From positions 1-64,000 of the forward strand of contig CADCTC010000018.1 of assembly GCA_902805635.1 (NCBI GenBank): a stretch of 64,000 nt of DNA. The letters run 5' to 3'. The translations under genes and the position numbers were made by a program. This document shows, in pieces, positions 37,745-46,872 of the stretch. Origin of the DNA: an uncultured Chloroflexota bacterium. GTDB lineage: Bacteria; Chloroflexota; UBA11872; UBA12225. The notes below the pieces were generated by a model. The model had not been told where the DNA came from, made no database searches, and saw nothing but the letters and a program-made list of their open reading frames with translations. How positions within the stretch are numbered: the first letter of the stretch is position 1; each line of letters opens with the position of its first letter.

Positions 37745-40078
37745 CTACATCTGCGGAGCGCGCGTGGCGGTGGGAGTGGTAGGAGGCGGAGCAGCTGGCG
37801 GCCGCGTCGGCGTCGCTTGCGCGACGGCGGTGGGTGCTCCGGGAGGGGTGGCGACGGCTGGGGGGCTGGCGCCCTGTAGCGAGGGACGGGAAGCATCCTG
37901 GATGCGGCGCACCACGTTGTTGTCTCGGTCCGCGATGAAGAGGCTGCCGTCGGGGCCGAGCGCCAAGCCGGAGGGCGAGCTCAGCTCCGCCTCGGTCGCG
38001 GGGCCGCTGTCGCCGGAGAAGCCGGTCGAGCCGCCGCCCGCGATGGTGCTGATGCGCCCGTCCGGTGCGATGCGCCGTACAACGTCGTTGAGGGTTTCGC
38101 TGACAAAGAGGCTGCCGTCGAAGCCGGCGGCCAGGCCGCGCACGCCCGAGAGGCGCGCGGCCACCGCGGGCCCACCGTCGCCTCGATAGCCCGGTGTGCC
38201 GGTGCCGGCGACGGTAGAGATGGCGCCGTCCGGCGCGATGCGCCGCACGCGCTCATTCCCTGAGTCGGCCACATACAGGCTGCCATCAGGAGCGACTACG
38301 ATCCCGATGGGTGAGTCGAGCATGGCCTGGGTGGCGGGGCCGCCATCGCCGAAGAAAGCATCTTCACCGGTGCCCGCGATGGTGGCGATTGCGCCATCAG
38401 GGGTCACGCGGCGGATGCGGTGGTTGCCGGTGTCGGCGATATACACCGTGCCGTCTGGGCCGACCGCGACCCCGGTGGGGTCTTGCAGGCGGGCGCGGCT
38501 GGCGGGGCCGCCGTCGCCGGTAAAGCCGGGCAGTAGCGCCCCAGCCACGCTGGTGATGACGCCATCAGGGGTCACGCGCCGGATGCGGTGGTTGCCGGTG
38601 TCGGCGATGTAGACGGCGCCGTCGCGCCCCACGGCGACCCCTTCCGGGTAGTTCAGGTCGGCCTGTGTGGCGCGGCCGCCGTCGCCACTGAAGCGCGCAT
38701 TGCCGGTGCCCGCGAGTGTGCTGAGGATGCCTGCCGGCGTGATCCGCCAGACGCGCGAGTCCTGGGTAGCGGCGACGTAGAGCGTGCCGTCGGGGGCGGC
38801 GGCGACGGCCGCCGGGGACCCCAGAACGCTGCTGAGCGCGGGCACGCCCTCCTGCGGCGGCGTGCCGGGGTCTTTGCCGGCCACGGTGGTCGCCATCCCC
38901 GCGGGCGTCACCCGCAGGATGCGGCCGTTGCCGGTATCGGCCACGTAAAGCGTGCCGTCCGGCGCCAGCGCCACGCCCTCCGGCGTCTCGATGGAGATAG
39001 ACGTAGCCGGGCGAGCGTCACCCGGCAGTGCCGCGCTGCCCGACGCGCCGCGCGACGGTGCGCCGGTGCCGGCGACGGTGGTGATGGCGCCGTCGGGGCC
39101 GACCTTGCGGACGCGCTCATTCCCCCAGTCGCCGATGAAGATGCTGCCGTCGGCGCCCACCGCGACGCCCGATGGCCCCAAAAGCGCGGCGGCGGTGGCC
39201 GGCCCGCCATCGCCGTCGAAGCCCGGCTGACCGGAGCCGGCGACGGTGCGGATGACGCCGTCCGCCCCTATGCCGCGGATGCGGTGATTGCCGGTGTCCG
39301 CCACGTACAGCGTGCCGTCGGGGCCGACCGCGATCGCCTCTGCAGCGTTGAGCAACGCCGCGGTGGCCGGGCCGCCGTCTCCGCCGAAGCCGGGCTCACC
39401 CGCGCCGGCCAGCGTGCTGATGGCGCCGTCCAGGCCCACACGGCGGATGCGATGGTTGCCGGTATCGGCGATGAGAAGCGCGCCATCCGGGGTGAAGGCG
39501 ACCCCCTCCGGGTTCTGCAGCTGCGCGGCGGTGGCGGGGCCACCGTCGCCGGCTGCACCACTCTCGCCGTTGCCGGCGACGGTGACTATCAGGCCATCCG
39601 CGGTGACCTTGCGGACTCGATGGTTCCCAAAATCGGCGATATAGAGGGCGCCGTCGGGTCCAACGGCAGCGCCACTGGGCAGGCTGAGCCGGGCTTCCAG
39701 GGCGGACGTGCCTTCGCCGCGCGAGCCGCCGCGGCTGGCGCCTGCCACGACCTGGGGCACGCCGTCAGCGCCCAGCCGCAGCACCCGATTGTTGCCGGTA
39801 TCCACGATGAAGAGAGCGCCATCGGGCGCCACGACTACGGCCTCCGGCGCGTCGAGTTGCTCCGGCCCGGCGGCCATCTGCGGCATCGGGCGGGTACCGG
39901 CGTAGGTAGTGATGACGCCGGCTGCCGGCCGCTCGCCCTGCGCCATCGCAACGCGGGCGCCCGCGCCGTGCGTGAGCCGGAACGTGGCCGAGGCGGGTGT
40001 GAGCAGCTGCGCCGCGACCAGCAAGGCAGCCGCTCCGGCGCCGGCGGCAAGAGATAGTTCGCTTCTGTGAACGCTCAT
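37745..40078 (-). CDS. Secreted NHL-repeat beta-propeller protein (about 12 repeats)
   Basis: Repeated GVAVGPDGTVYIADTGNHRIRRVTPDGAI.T.AGTG....GDGGPAT units of about 56 aa; N-terminal signal/TM; Pro/Thr-rich C-terminus. Confidence 0.92.
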   Translation of the reverse strand: MSVHRSELSLAAGAGAAALLVAAQLLTPASATFRLTHGAGARVAMAQGERPAAGVITTYAGTRPMPQMAAGPEQLDAPEAVVVAPDGALFIVDTGNNRVLRLGADGVPQVVAGASRGGSRGEGTSALEARLSLPSGAAVGPDGALYIADFGNHRVRKVTADGLIVTVAGNGESGAAGDGGPATAAQLQNPEGVAFTPDGALLIADTGNHRIRRVGLDGAISTLAGAGEPGFGGDGGPATAALLNAAEAIAVGPDGTLYVADTGNHRIRGIGADGVIRTVAGSGQPGFDGDGGPATAAALLGPSGVAVGADGSIFIGDWGNERVRKVGPDGAITTVAGTGAPSRGASGSAALPGDARPATSISIETPEGVALAPDGTLYVADTGNGRILRVTPAGMATTVAGKDPGTPPQEGVPALSSVLGSPAAVAAAPDGTLYVAATQDSRVWRITPAGILSTLAGTGNARFSGDGGRATQADLNYPEGVAVGRDGAVYIADTGNHRIRRVTPDGVITSVAGALLPGFTGDGGPASRARLQDPTGVAVGPDGTVYIADTGNHRIRRVTPDGAIATIAGTGEDAFFGDGGPATQAMLDSPIGIVVAPDGSLYVADSGNERVRRIAPDGAISTVAGTGTPGYRGDGGPAVAARLSGVRGLAAGFDGSLFVSETLNDVVRRIAPDGRISTIAGGGSTGFSGDSGPATEAELSSPSGLALGPDGSLFIADRDNNVVRRIQDASRPSLQGASPPAVATPPGAPTAVAQATPTRPPAAPPPTTPTATRAPQM

Positions 40079-40100
40079 GAATAATCGATTTCGGCGTGGG

Positions 40101-41225
40101 TCAGTGCGAGGCCTGGTAGTGATCGGCTAGCAGGTCGTGGCCCCAATCGCCCTCGAAGTCGCGCCAGACGGAGTGGATGTGGTTGGCGCCGTTCTGGGTG
40201 TTGTCGTACTCCACTAGGAAGGTGGGGCCCTGGAGGCGGTAGTAGTGCGGCTGGCCGGGATGAAGGTCGCCGGCCCAGGCGAAGTGGATGTGGCCGGAGC
40301 CTTCCTTCTCGATGCGGTCCAGGCGGGTATCGGCCACATCGCGCGGCATGCGGCCGACGTACTCCGCGATGAGATCCATCAGCGTGTGGCGCTGATCGCC
40401 GCCAAGCTCGCCCGCCCGTATGCCGGACGGCGACTCGCGTTTGACGCGCCGCTCGGCGCGGCTGAGGATGTCCCCTGGCGCCTCAGGATCAATCACGGCG
40501 CGGCGGCGCAGCGATTCGTCGAGTGACGCGACGAGGTGACGCGCCAGGTCCTCCTCGGCTGCGAGCACGCGCAGGCCGGGGGCAGGGGCGCCCTCTGGCA
40601 CGCGGGCTGGATTGGCGCCGAAGAAGTTGGGCGTCGGGGCGATGCGGTTGCCGTCCACCACCAGCATGTTCACCGAGACGTGGTGCCCCTCCACGCGCCA
40701 GCCCCAGGACCTGCTGTCGGACGGCTGACCAAAGATGGTGACGTGGTAGAGGTCGGGATTGCGCGGTTGGCGGCGCTGCGCGCCTTCGATGTGCGCCAGG
40801 ATGGCCTCCAGCCCCATGATGCTGACTGCCTTGGCGTAGCCGCGCTGGCTCAGCCCGGAGGAAAGGAGCGCATGGGCGTACTTCTGCTGGGCGCCGTCCA
40901 TCTCGGTGAACGGCAGGCCCCGGCGCTCCTTGGGTACGTAATGCCAGTTCTGGCGCTCGTCGTGGTCCACAGGGTACGTGGCGCGCTCGCGCTGTTCGGG
41001 CGTGAGCAGCGCCAGGAAGGTGGACGCCGCTTCGGCCATGCGCCACGCCGAGTCGGACTCCAGCGTGACGTTGCGACGGCCGCCCGCCTGCTCATCGCCG
41101 CGATGGTCATGGTCATCGTGGCCATCATGCTGGTCGTGCGGAGCGTGGGCGCTGTGCGCAGCAGGGGCGGGGTGGACGCCGTGCGCGGCGTGCGCCGGGT
41201 GGTCGTCGTGGCGTGGCGTGCTCAT
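40101..41225 (-). CDS. DUF3500 domain protein with His-rich N-terminus
   Basis: SGHIHFAWAGDLHPGQPHYYRLQGPTFLVEYDNTQNGANHIHSVWRDFEGDWG; N-terminal RHDDHPAHAAHGVHPAPAAHSAHAPHDQHDGHDDHDHRGD. Confidence 0.85.
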   Translation of the reverse strand: MSTPRHDDHPAHAAHGVHPAPAAHSAHAPHDQHDGHDDHDHRGDEQAGGRRNVTLESDSAWRMAEAASTFLALLTPEQRERATYPVDHDERQNWHYVPKERRGLPFTEMDGAQQKYAHALLSSGLSQRGYAKAVSIMGLEAILAHIEGAQRRQPRNPDLYHVTIFGQPSDSRSWGWRVEGHHVSVNMLVVDGNRIAPTPNFFGANPARVPEGAPAPGLRVLAAEEDLARHLVASLDESLRRRAVIDPEAPGDILSRAERRVKRESPSGIRAGELGGDQRHTLMDLIAEYVGRMPRDVADTRLDRIEKEGSGHIHFAWAGDLHPGQPHYYRLQGPTFLVEYDNTQNGANHIHSVWRDFEGDWGHDLLADHYQASH

Positions 41226-41251
41226 AGTGGTGAGGGTACACCCCCACACTA

Positions 41252-41584
41252 CTACGCCTGCGCGCCGTACACCTGTGGCGTGCGCGCGGCTTCACGCGCC
41301 AGGCAGAGGTTCCAGACTTCCTCTTCGGCCATGGCCAGCGGCTTGATCATAGAATCGACGGCAAACCAGTCACGCCAGAAGGCATAGCTGAGCCCGCGCA
41401 GCTGGGTCTCGGTCTGGCGGGGGTCTTCCCCCAGGTCGGGAGCCTCCGCCACCAGGCCGGTGATCTCCTCTTCCACCTGCTCAGGCGTAGGCGGAGGCGC
41501 GTGCAGCAGCGCCTGGTCGAGCGCGCTGCCCAAGACCTCCAGGCGCCGCAGCGCCGCTTCTTCCGGCCCCTCCATGGACGTCAT
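41252..41584 (-). CDS. Hypothetical protein (110 aa), ATGA overlap with upstream HxlR gene
   Basis: MTSMEGPEEAALRRLEVLGSALDQALLH...; start overlaps the HxlR stop by 4 bp. Confidence 0.7.
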   Translation of the reverse strand: MTSMEGPEEAALRRLEVLGSALDQALLHAPPPTPEQVEEEITGLVAEAPDLGEDPRQTETQLRGLSYAFWRDWFAVDSMIKPLAMAEEEVWNLCLAREAARTPQVYGAQA

Positions 41585-42021
41585 CGCGCGGTTGCCACCT
41601 CGCGCGACTCGTGTCGCTCTTCGGCAGCTGGTGCTTCGGGCTCGTGCGTCTCGCGGCCCGCTGTGCCGGCTTCGGCGAAGCACGCCGCGCCGAGGGCAGG
41701 GTCCAGCCAGCGGGCGGCCCAGCGGCCGATGGCCATGAAGATGGGGTCCAGGTCGCGGCCCTTCTCGGTGAGGCGGTACTCCACGCGCACCGGCACCTCG
41801 GCGAACACCTGGCGCGAGATGAGCCCCTCGCCCTCCAGCTCCTTGAGCCGCTCGGAGAGCATGCGGTCGCTGACGAACTCGATCTGGCCGGCAATCTCGC
41901 TGAAGCGGCGCGGCCCATCGCGCAGCACGAAGAGGATCAGCGGCGTCCAGCGCTTGGCCAGGATGCCCACCGCTTGCTGGAACGCTTCCGGCAGGTTCCC
42001 CGTACACCGTACTGCACTCAT
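41581..42021 (-). CDS. HxlR-family transcriptional regulator
   Basis: AVGILAKRWTPLILFVLRDGPRRFSEIAGQIEFVSDRMLSERLKELEGEGLI...YRLTEKGRDLDPI. Confidence 0.92.
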   Translation of the reverse strand: MSAVRCTGNLPEAFQQAVGILAKRWTPLILFVLRDGPRRFSEIAGQIEFVSDRMLSERLKELEGEGLISRQVFAEVPVRVEYRLTEKGRDLDPIFMAIGRWAARWLDPALGAACFAEAGTAGRETHEPEAPAAEERHESREVATAR

Positions 42022-42151
42022 GCCCGTCTCCCCTTGTCGACGGCCGGCGCGGCCGCTATCGAAACTATAGCCCACCACACGCGCTTCCGGGAGCGCACGC
42101 CGGAAGCTTGCTGCACAGCCGGGCCCGTGTGGACCAGACACCAGGGCCCTT

Positions 42152-43381
42152 CTAGAGAAGGTATTCGGAAATGTGGCGGTGGATGCAGAACTCCTGATGG
42201 CCGATCAGCTCGGCGCTGGCGAGCTGGCCGCTGCAGATCTCGATCATGAGCGTGTAGAGCTGGCGGCCGAGCTCTTCCTTAGTGGAGAGGCCCAGCACGA
42301 TGGGCGAGGCGTCGAAATCGAAGTTGTCGCGCATCATGGCGACCGTGTCCGGGTTGGCGCAGACCTTGATGACGGGGTAGACGGCGTTGCCCAGGGCGGT
42401 GCCGCGGCCGGTGGTGAACACGCACAGGTGCGCCCCGGCAGACGCCTTGGCAGAGACGGAGACGCAGTCGTGGCCGGGGGTGTCCATGATATGCAGCCCC
42501 TTTCGCGTGGGGCGCTGGGCGTAGTTCAGCACGTCCTGGATCTCGCGGCTGCCTGCCTTGTAGATGCAGCCCAGGCTCTTCTCTTCGATGGTGGTCAGCC
42601 CGCCGGCCATGTTGCCTGGGGTGGGGTTGCCGCCCGCGACGGTGGCGCCCACGGCGTTGGCCGCCTTCTCCACATTGGCGACGATCTCCACGATGCGGCG
42701 CGCGACTTCGTCGTTGCGCGCACGGCGCGCCAGGACGTGCTCGGCGCCCATCAGCTCGGTGGTTTCGGAGAGGATGGTCGTGCCGCCCATGTCCACGATG
42801 ATGTCCGACATGACGCCGACGGTGGGGTTGGACGCCATGCCGGAGGTGGCGTCGGAGCCGCCGCACTCGGTGCCGATGATCAGCTCGGCCACGGAGGCTT
42901 CCTCGCGCTGCTGCATGAACAGGCGTGACATCAGCTGCTGGCCGATCTCGACGCCGCGCGAGATGGCCCGGATAGAGCCTCCGGTCTCGTCGATGGAAAA
43001 GCCCTCGATCGGCTTGCCCGGGGAGAGCGCGCGGGCCTGCTGCAAGACGCGCTCGGCCTCGCCGCCGCTCTGGTTGAGCCCAATGACGATACTGGCCCCG
43101 GCGTTGGGGCTGGCAGCGGCGCCGGCCAGCACCAGCTCGGTGAGCGTGCGCGACTCGGTGGCTTCTGCGTCGTCGTCGAGCAGTGGCAGGGCGATGCAGC
43201 CGGGGATCATGGCAGCGACGCGGCGGGCGACGGTGTTGGCAGAGCTGGTGGCGGGCACCACCAGCAGGTGATTGCGGATGCCGACGGTGCCATCGGGCCG
43301 GCGGTAGCCCCAGAACGTGCTCGGCAGCGTGTCCAGCGCGCCGGTGGAAGAGTACGTTGTCGCGACGGAAGTAGCAGTCAT
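42152..43381 (-). CDS. UxaA-family hydrolase (altronate/galactarate dehydratase catalytic domain)
   Basis: GYRRPDGTVGIRNHLLVVPATSSANTVARRVA; GTECGGSDATSGMASNP; TPGNMAGGLTTIEEKSLGCIYKAGS. Confidence 0.9.
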   Translation of the reverse strand: MTATSVATTYSSTGALDTLPSTFWGYRRPDGTVGIRNHLLVVPATSSANTVARRVAAMIPGCIALPLLDDDAEATESRTLTELVLAGAAASPNAGASIVIGLNQSGGEAERVLQQARALSPGKPIEGFSIDETGGSIRAISRGVEIGQQLMSRLFMQQREEASVAELIIGTECGGSDATSGMASNPTVGVMSDIIVDMGGTTILSETTELMGAEHVLARRARNDEVARRIVEIVANVEKAANAVGATVAGGNPTPGNMAGGLTTIEEKSLGCIYKAGSREIQDVLNYAQRPTRKGLHIMDTPGHDCVSVSAKASAGAHLCVFTTGRGTALGNAVYPVIKVCANPDTVAMMRDNFDFDASPIVLGLSTKEELGRQLYTLMIEICSGQLASAELIGHQEFCIHRHISEYLL

Positions 43382-43401
43382 GGTGTCAGCGTAGTCTATC
43401 G

Positions 43402-43956
43402 CTAGAACGGCAGCGCCGCCTGCTGGTGCGCCGATATCGTGAAGCCGGCGGCGCCCTCCAGCGCGAGCAGGCGCTGCTTGAGCGCCAGGCCGCCGGCGTA
43501 GCCGGTGAGTGTGCCGTTGCTGCCCACCACCCGGTGGCAGGGCACAACGATCGGGACGGGATTGGCGCCATTTGCCAGCCCCACGGCGCGCACGGCGCGC
43601 GGGTTGCCGATGGTCTCTGCAACCTGGCCATACGACCGCGTCTCGGCGTGCGGGATGGTGGCTACCGCTTCCCACACCCGGACCTGGAAGGACGTTCCGC
43701 GCAGATCCAGCGGCACGGCGAACGTGCGGAGCCTGCCAGCGAAATAACCGTCCAGTTGCTCGGCAAGCTCCGCCAGTGATGAGGAAGAGTCGTCGACCCC
43801 AGCACTTGGAAACCAGCGCTTCGCCCAGGCGGCGCACTGCTCGAACCGCTCGTCTGGGAAGGTCAGGCGCGCCAAACCGCGTGATGTCAGCACCGCGCCG
43901 AACGTGCCTAGCGGCGTCTCGACGCGCCCAATGGTGACGGTAGGGTGCAGGGACAT
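43402..43956 (-). CDS. ogt: Methylated-DNA--protein-cysteine S-methyltransferase
   Basis: SFQVRVWEAVATIPHAETRSYGQVAETIGNPRAVRAVG...PIVVPCHRVVGSNGTLTGYAGGL. Confidence 0.93.
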   Translation of the reverse strand: MSLHPTVTIGRVETPLGTFGAVLTSRGLARLTFPDERFEQCAAWAKRWFPSAGVDDSSSSLAELAEQLDGYFAGRLRTFAVPLDLRGTSFQVRVWEAVATIPHAETRSYGQVAETIGNPRAVRAVGLANGANPVPIVVPCHRVVGSNGTLTGYAGGLALKQRLLALEGAAGFTISAHQQAALPF

Positions 43957-43988
43957 AGATCCGGTCTCAGACGGAGTGTGACGAATTG

Positions 43989-44076
43989 GCAGTAGGGTAG
44001 GGGCTTGTCCCCTACCGCGCGATGCTTCGTGTGGTGCGGCCGCTGCACGGCAAGGGACGAGCCCTTGCCCTACTGC
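43989..44076. repeat. Nested palindromic element: two 31-bp inverted arms, each itself a hairpin
   Basis: Left GCAGTAGGGTAGGGGCTTGTCCCCTACCGCG; reverse complement of right GCAGTAGGGCAAGGGCTCGTCCCTTGCCGTG (25/31 identical, all differences transitions). Confidence 0.8.
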
Positions 44077-44116
44077 TGATTTCAACGACGTACCTACTCC
44101 CGTCAAGAGTCTCGAT

Positions 44117-45637
44117 TCACTCTGCGGCGCTCTTGGCTGTGTGTCTGGTGTCGCGGTCGTCGTCGTTGTCATGGTCTGTGCTCCGTTCGAGAGTGGTCCA
44201 CAAGTGGAGGGTCGCGTAAGCGCGCCAGGGGCGCCAGGCTTCGGCGCGGGTGGTGAGTGAGCGCGGGTCACTCGCAATCCCGAGCGCCGCTGCGGCGCGG
44301 CGCAGCCCGGCGTCTGCTGCTGGGAACGCGTCAGGATCGCCCAGCGCGCGCATGGCGATGTACGACGCGGTCCATTCGCTGATGCCGGGCACGGCGCGCA
44401 GCTGGGCCTGTACCGCTGGACGGTCGACGCCGTGGTCGAGGCGCAGGCGCCCGTCTGCCACGGCGGCTGCAAGGGCCTGGAGCGCTGCCGCTCGGGTTCG
44501 GGGCAGGCCGAGCCGCCCCAGGACTTCCGGAGTTGCCGCGGCGACTGCTTCGGCGCTCGGGAAGTAGTGTGTCAGCCCGCCGTGCACGTGCGGCAGTGGA
44601 TCGCCCAGCGCCATCACCAGCCGGCTGCCCAGGGTGCGTGCGGCGGCGAGCGTCACTTGCTGGCCCAGCACGGCGCGGGCGGCCAACTCCCAGCCGTCCA
44701 GGGCGCCGGGCAGACGCAGCCCCGGCCGTGAAGCCACCAACGGCGCCAGCTGCGGGTCCGATTGGAGGACGGCTGTGACGGCGGCCGGGTCCACGTCGAG
44801 GTCCAACAGGCGCCGGCAGCGCTGGACCAGGAGGGTCAGGTCACGCAGGTCGTCCAGGTGCAGGCGTAGGAGCACGTAGGGCTCGCCGGCCAGTGGCTCG
44901 AGCTCCAGGGTGCCCGTGGAGCGGCCTAGAGAGACCGTGCGGCGGTAGCGTCCGTCGCGTACCTCTTCCACGCCGGGCAGCGCACGGCGAGCAAAGTAGG
45001 CGAGGAGTGCTTGACCATCCAGGGGTGGGCGGTAGCGTAGGCGCAGCGTCACGGCGCCCTCGGCGGCGGTGGGCAGGCGCTCGCGGCGGCGCAGCTCGCC
45101 GGGGGCGGCACCGAAGGCGTCGCGCATCGTCTCGTTGAACTGGCGCACGCTGGCGAACCCGGCGGCGAAGGCGATGGTCGTCAGCGGCAGGCCGGTCTGG
45201 TCGATCAGCAGGCGCGCCGTCTGCGCGCGGCGGGTGCGTGCATGCGCTAGGGGGCCGGCGCCCACTTCGGCCACCAGCTCGCGGTGCAGGTGGCGCGGGC
45301 TGACCGCCAGGCGGCGCGCCAGCCCGGCGATGCCGTCCGCGTCTGCCGCGCCCTCGGCGATGAGGCGCAGCGCGCGTCCCACCAGGTCGGCGCGCACGTT
45401 CCAGTCGGGCGATCCCGGCGTCGCCTCCGGACGGCAGCGCTTGCAGGCGCGGAAGCCCGCCGCCTGCGCGGCCGCGGCGGAGGGATAAAAGCGGACGTTG
45501 CGCTGCTGCGGCGTCTGCGCCGGACAGATGGGCCGGCAGTAGATCCCGGTGGAGGTGACGGCGGTGAAGAACCGGCCGTCGAAACGCGCGTCGCGGCTGG
45601 CGATGGCGCGGTAGCACGTCTCGAAGTCCAGGCTCAT
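44117..45637 (-). CDS. Ada-like (Zn-Cys + AraC HTH) / AlkA DNA-3-methyladenine glycosylase fusion
   Basis: DARFDGRFFTAVTSTGIYCRPICPAQTPQQRNVRFY...CKRCRPE; AraC HTH; AlkA GWELAARAVLGQQVTLAAART...VPGISEWTASYIAMRALGDPDAFPAADAGL. Confidence 0.92.
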   Translation of the reverse strand: MSLDFETCYRAIASRDARFDGRFFTAVTSTGIYCRPICPAQTPQQRNVRFYPSAAAAQAAGFRACKRCRPEATPGSPDWNVRADLVGRALRLIAEGAADADGIAGLARRLAVSPRHLHRELVAEVGAGPLAHARTRRAQTARLLIDQTGLPLTTIAFAAGFASVRQFNETMRDAFGAAPGELRRRERLPTAAEGAVTLRLRYRPPLDGQALLAYFARRALPGVEEVRDGRYRRTVSLGRSTGTLELEPLAGEPYVLLRLHLDDLRDLTLLVQRCRRLLDLDVDPAAVTAVLQSDPQLAPLVASRPGLRLPGALDGWELAARAVLGQQVTLAAARTLGSRLVMALGDPLPHVHGGLTHYFPSAEAVAAATPEVLGRLGLPRTRAAALQALAAAVADGRLRLDHGVDRPAVQAQLRAVPGISEWTASYIAMRALGDPDAFPAADAGLRRAAAALGIASDPRSLTTRAEAWRPWRAYATLHLWTTLERSTDHDNDDDRDTRHTAKSAAE

Positions 45638-45699
45638 CGGCACACCACAGTGATACCGCGAGCGGCCGCTTTAGACTGGCGGGTTTCGGACGCGGCGAT

Positions 45700-46872
45700 C
45701 TACGTGCCCTGGCGAAGCCGGTCCAGCCGCAGGAAGTCTGCTTCGGGGGTGGTACGGCCCGTGGTCGCCAGGTCGGCCAGGAGCTCGCCGATGACGCTGG
45801 CGAACTTGAAGCCGTGGCCGGAGAAGCCGGCGGCGAAGACGACCCGGGTGTGCTTCGGGTGGCGATCGACCACGAAGTGCTCGTCGGGCGAGTTGGTGTA
45901 GAGGCACACCGCGCTGCCGGCCACGGCGCCGTCGAGCGGGGGAATGGCATGGCGCACGAATCGCCGCAGCGGCGCTTCGTCCGCCGGCGTGACGGAGCGC
46001 TCTGCGGTGTCAGGATCGCAGACGACGCCGGAGTGGTGGCGGGCGACCTTCACGCCGGGTCGCTCGTGGTGCGGCAGGCCGTAGTACTGCCCGTTGGCGC
46101 CGTCGTCCCAGATAAAGACGGGGAACCGGTCTGCCGAGAAGTGCTCCGGCGTCTCGCGCGGCTGCAGCCAGAAGACGACGTTGCGTTCCACCTGTAGCGG
46201 CAGCGGCTGTCCGCCGAGAGGTCCCAGCGGCCCGACCACCGGCCCGGCCCACGCCCCTGCCGCGAGCACCAGCCGCGCAGCCCGGAATGTCGAGTCTGTG
46301 GTATGCACTTCTACTCCGCCTGCTGTCGCCGACCAACGGCGGATAGGCTGGGCGTAGCGCAGGTCGGCGCCCGCTTGCGTGGCCAGTCGGCAGTGCGTGG
46401 CGATGCAGCGCTCCGGGAAGAGCATCCCGGCCTGTTCCTCGAAGAGCGCGACCTGGTCGTCCGCCGGCTGGAACAGAGGGAAGCGCCGCCGCACGGCCGC
46501 CGCGTCGAGCAGCTCGTGCGGGAGCTGGTGCTCGCGCGCGCTGCGCAGTGAGCCGGCCACCAGCTCGCTGTCTGGCGTTCCGACGTAGATGCCGCCGGTC
46601 AGCCGGAGCAGCTCCTCGCCGGATGCGCGCTCCAGCTCGTGCCAGAGCGCGTAGGCGCGGCGCAGCAGGGGGACATAGCTGGGGTGCTCGAAGTAGGAGA
46701 GCCTGATGATGCGCGTCTCGCCGTGCGACGAGCCGCGGTTGTGGCCGGGCTGGAACTGCTCCAGCCCCAGCACGCGCTGCCCGCGCTGCGCCAGGTGGAA
46801 GGCCGCGGCGCTGCCCATCGCGCCGAGCCCGACGACGATCGTGTCGTAGTCGCCGGGTGTGCTCGCGGTCAT
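45700..46872 (-). CDS. N-methyl-L-tryptophan oxidase / monomeric sarcosine oxidase family
   Basis: YDTIVVGLGAMGSAAAFHLAQRGQRVLGLEQF; GSSHGETRIIRLSYFEHPSYVPLLRRAY; CLYTNSPDEHFVVDRHP; FSGHGFKFASVIGELLADL. Confidence 0.9.
   Translation of the reverse strand: MTASTPGDYDTIVVGLGAMGSAAAFHLAQRGQRVLGLEQFQPGHNRGSSHGETRIIRLSYFEHPSYVPLLRRAYALWHELERASGEELLRLTGGIYVGTPDSELVAGSLRSAREHQLPHELLDAAAVRRRFPLFQPADDQVALFEEQAGMLFPERCIATHCRLATQAGADLRYAQPIRRWSATAGGVEVHTTDSTFRAARLVLAAGAWAGPVVGPLGPLGGQPLPLQVERNVVFWLQPRETPEHFSADRFPVFIWDDGANGQYYGLPHHERPGVKVARHHSGVVCDPDTAERSVTPADEAPLRRFVRHAIPPLDGAVAGSAVCLYTNSPDEHFVVDRHPKHTRVVFAAGFSGHGFKFASVIGELLADLATTGRTTPEADFLRLDRLRQGT

Noticed and set aside
38588-40057. 489-aa plus-strand ORF
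   Set aside because: Mirror of the NHL-repeat gene on the minus strand; repetitive antisense translation with no domain motifs.
37760-40078. Regular repeat spacing considered as a possible CRISPR-like array
   Set aside because: Period is about 168-174 bp, in frame, and encodes NHL blades; no short identical repeats with unique spacers.
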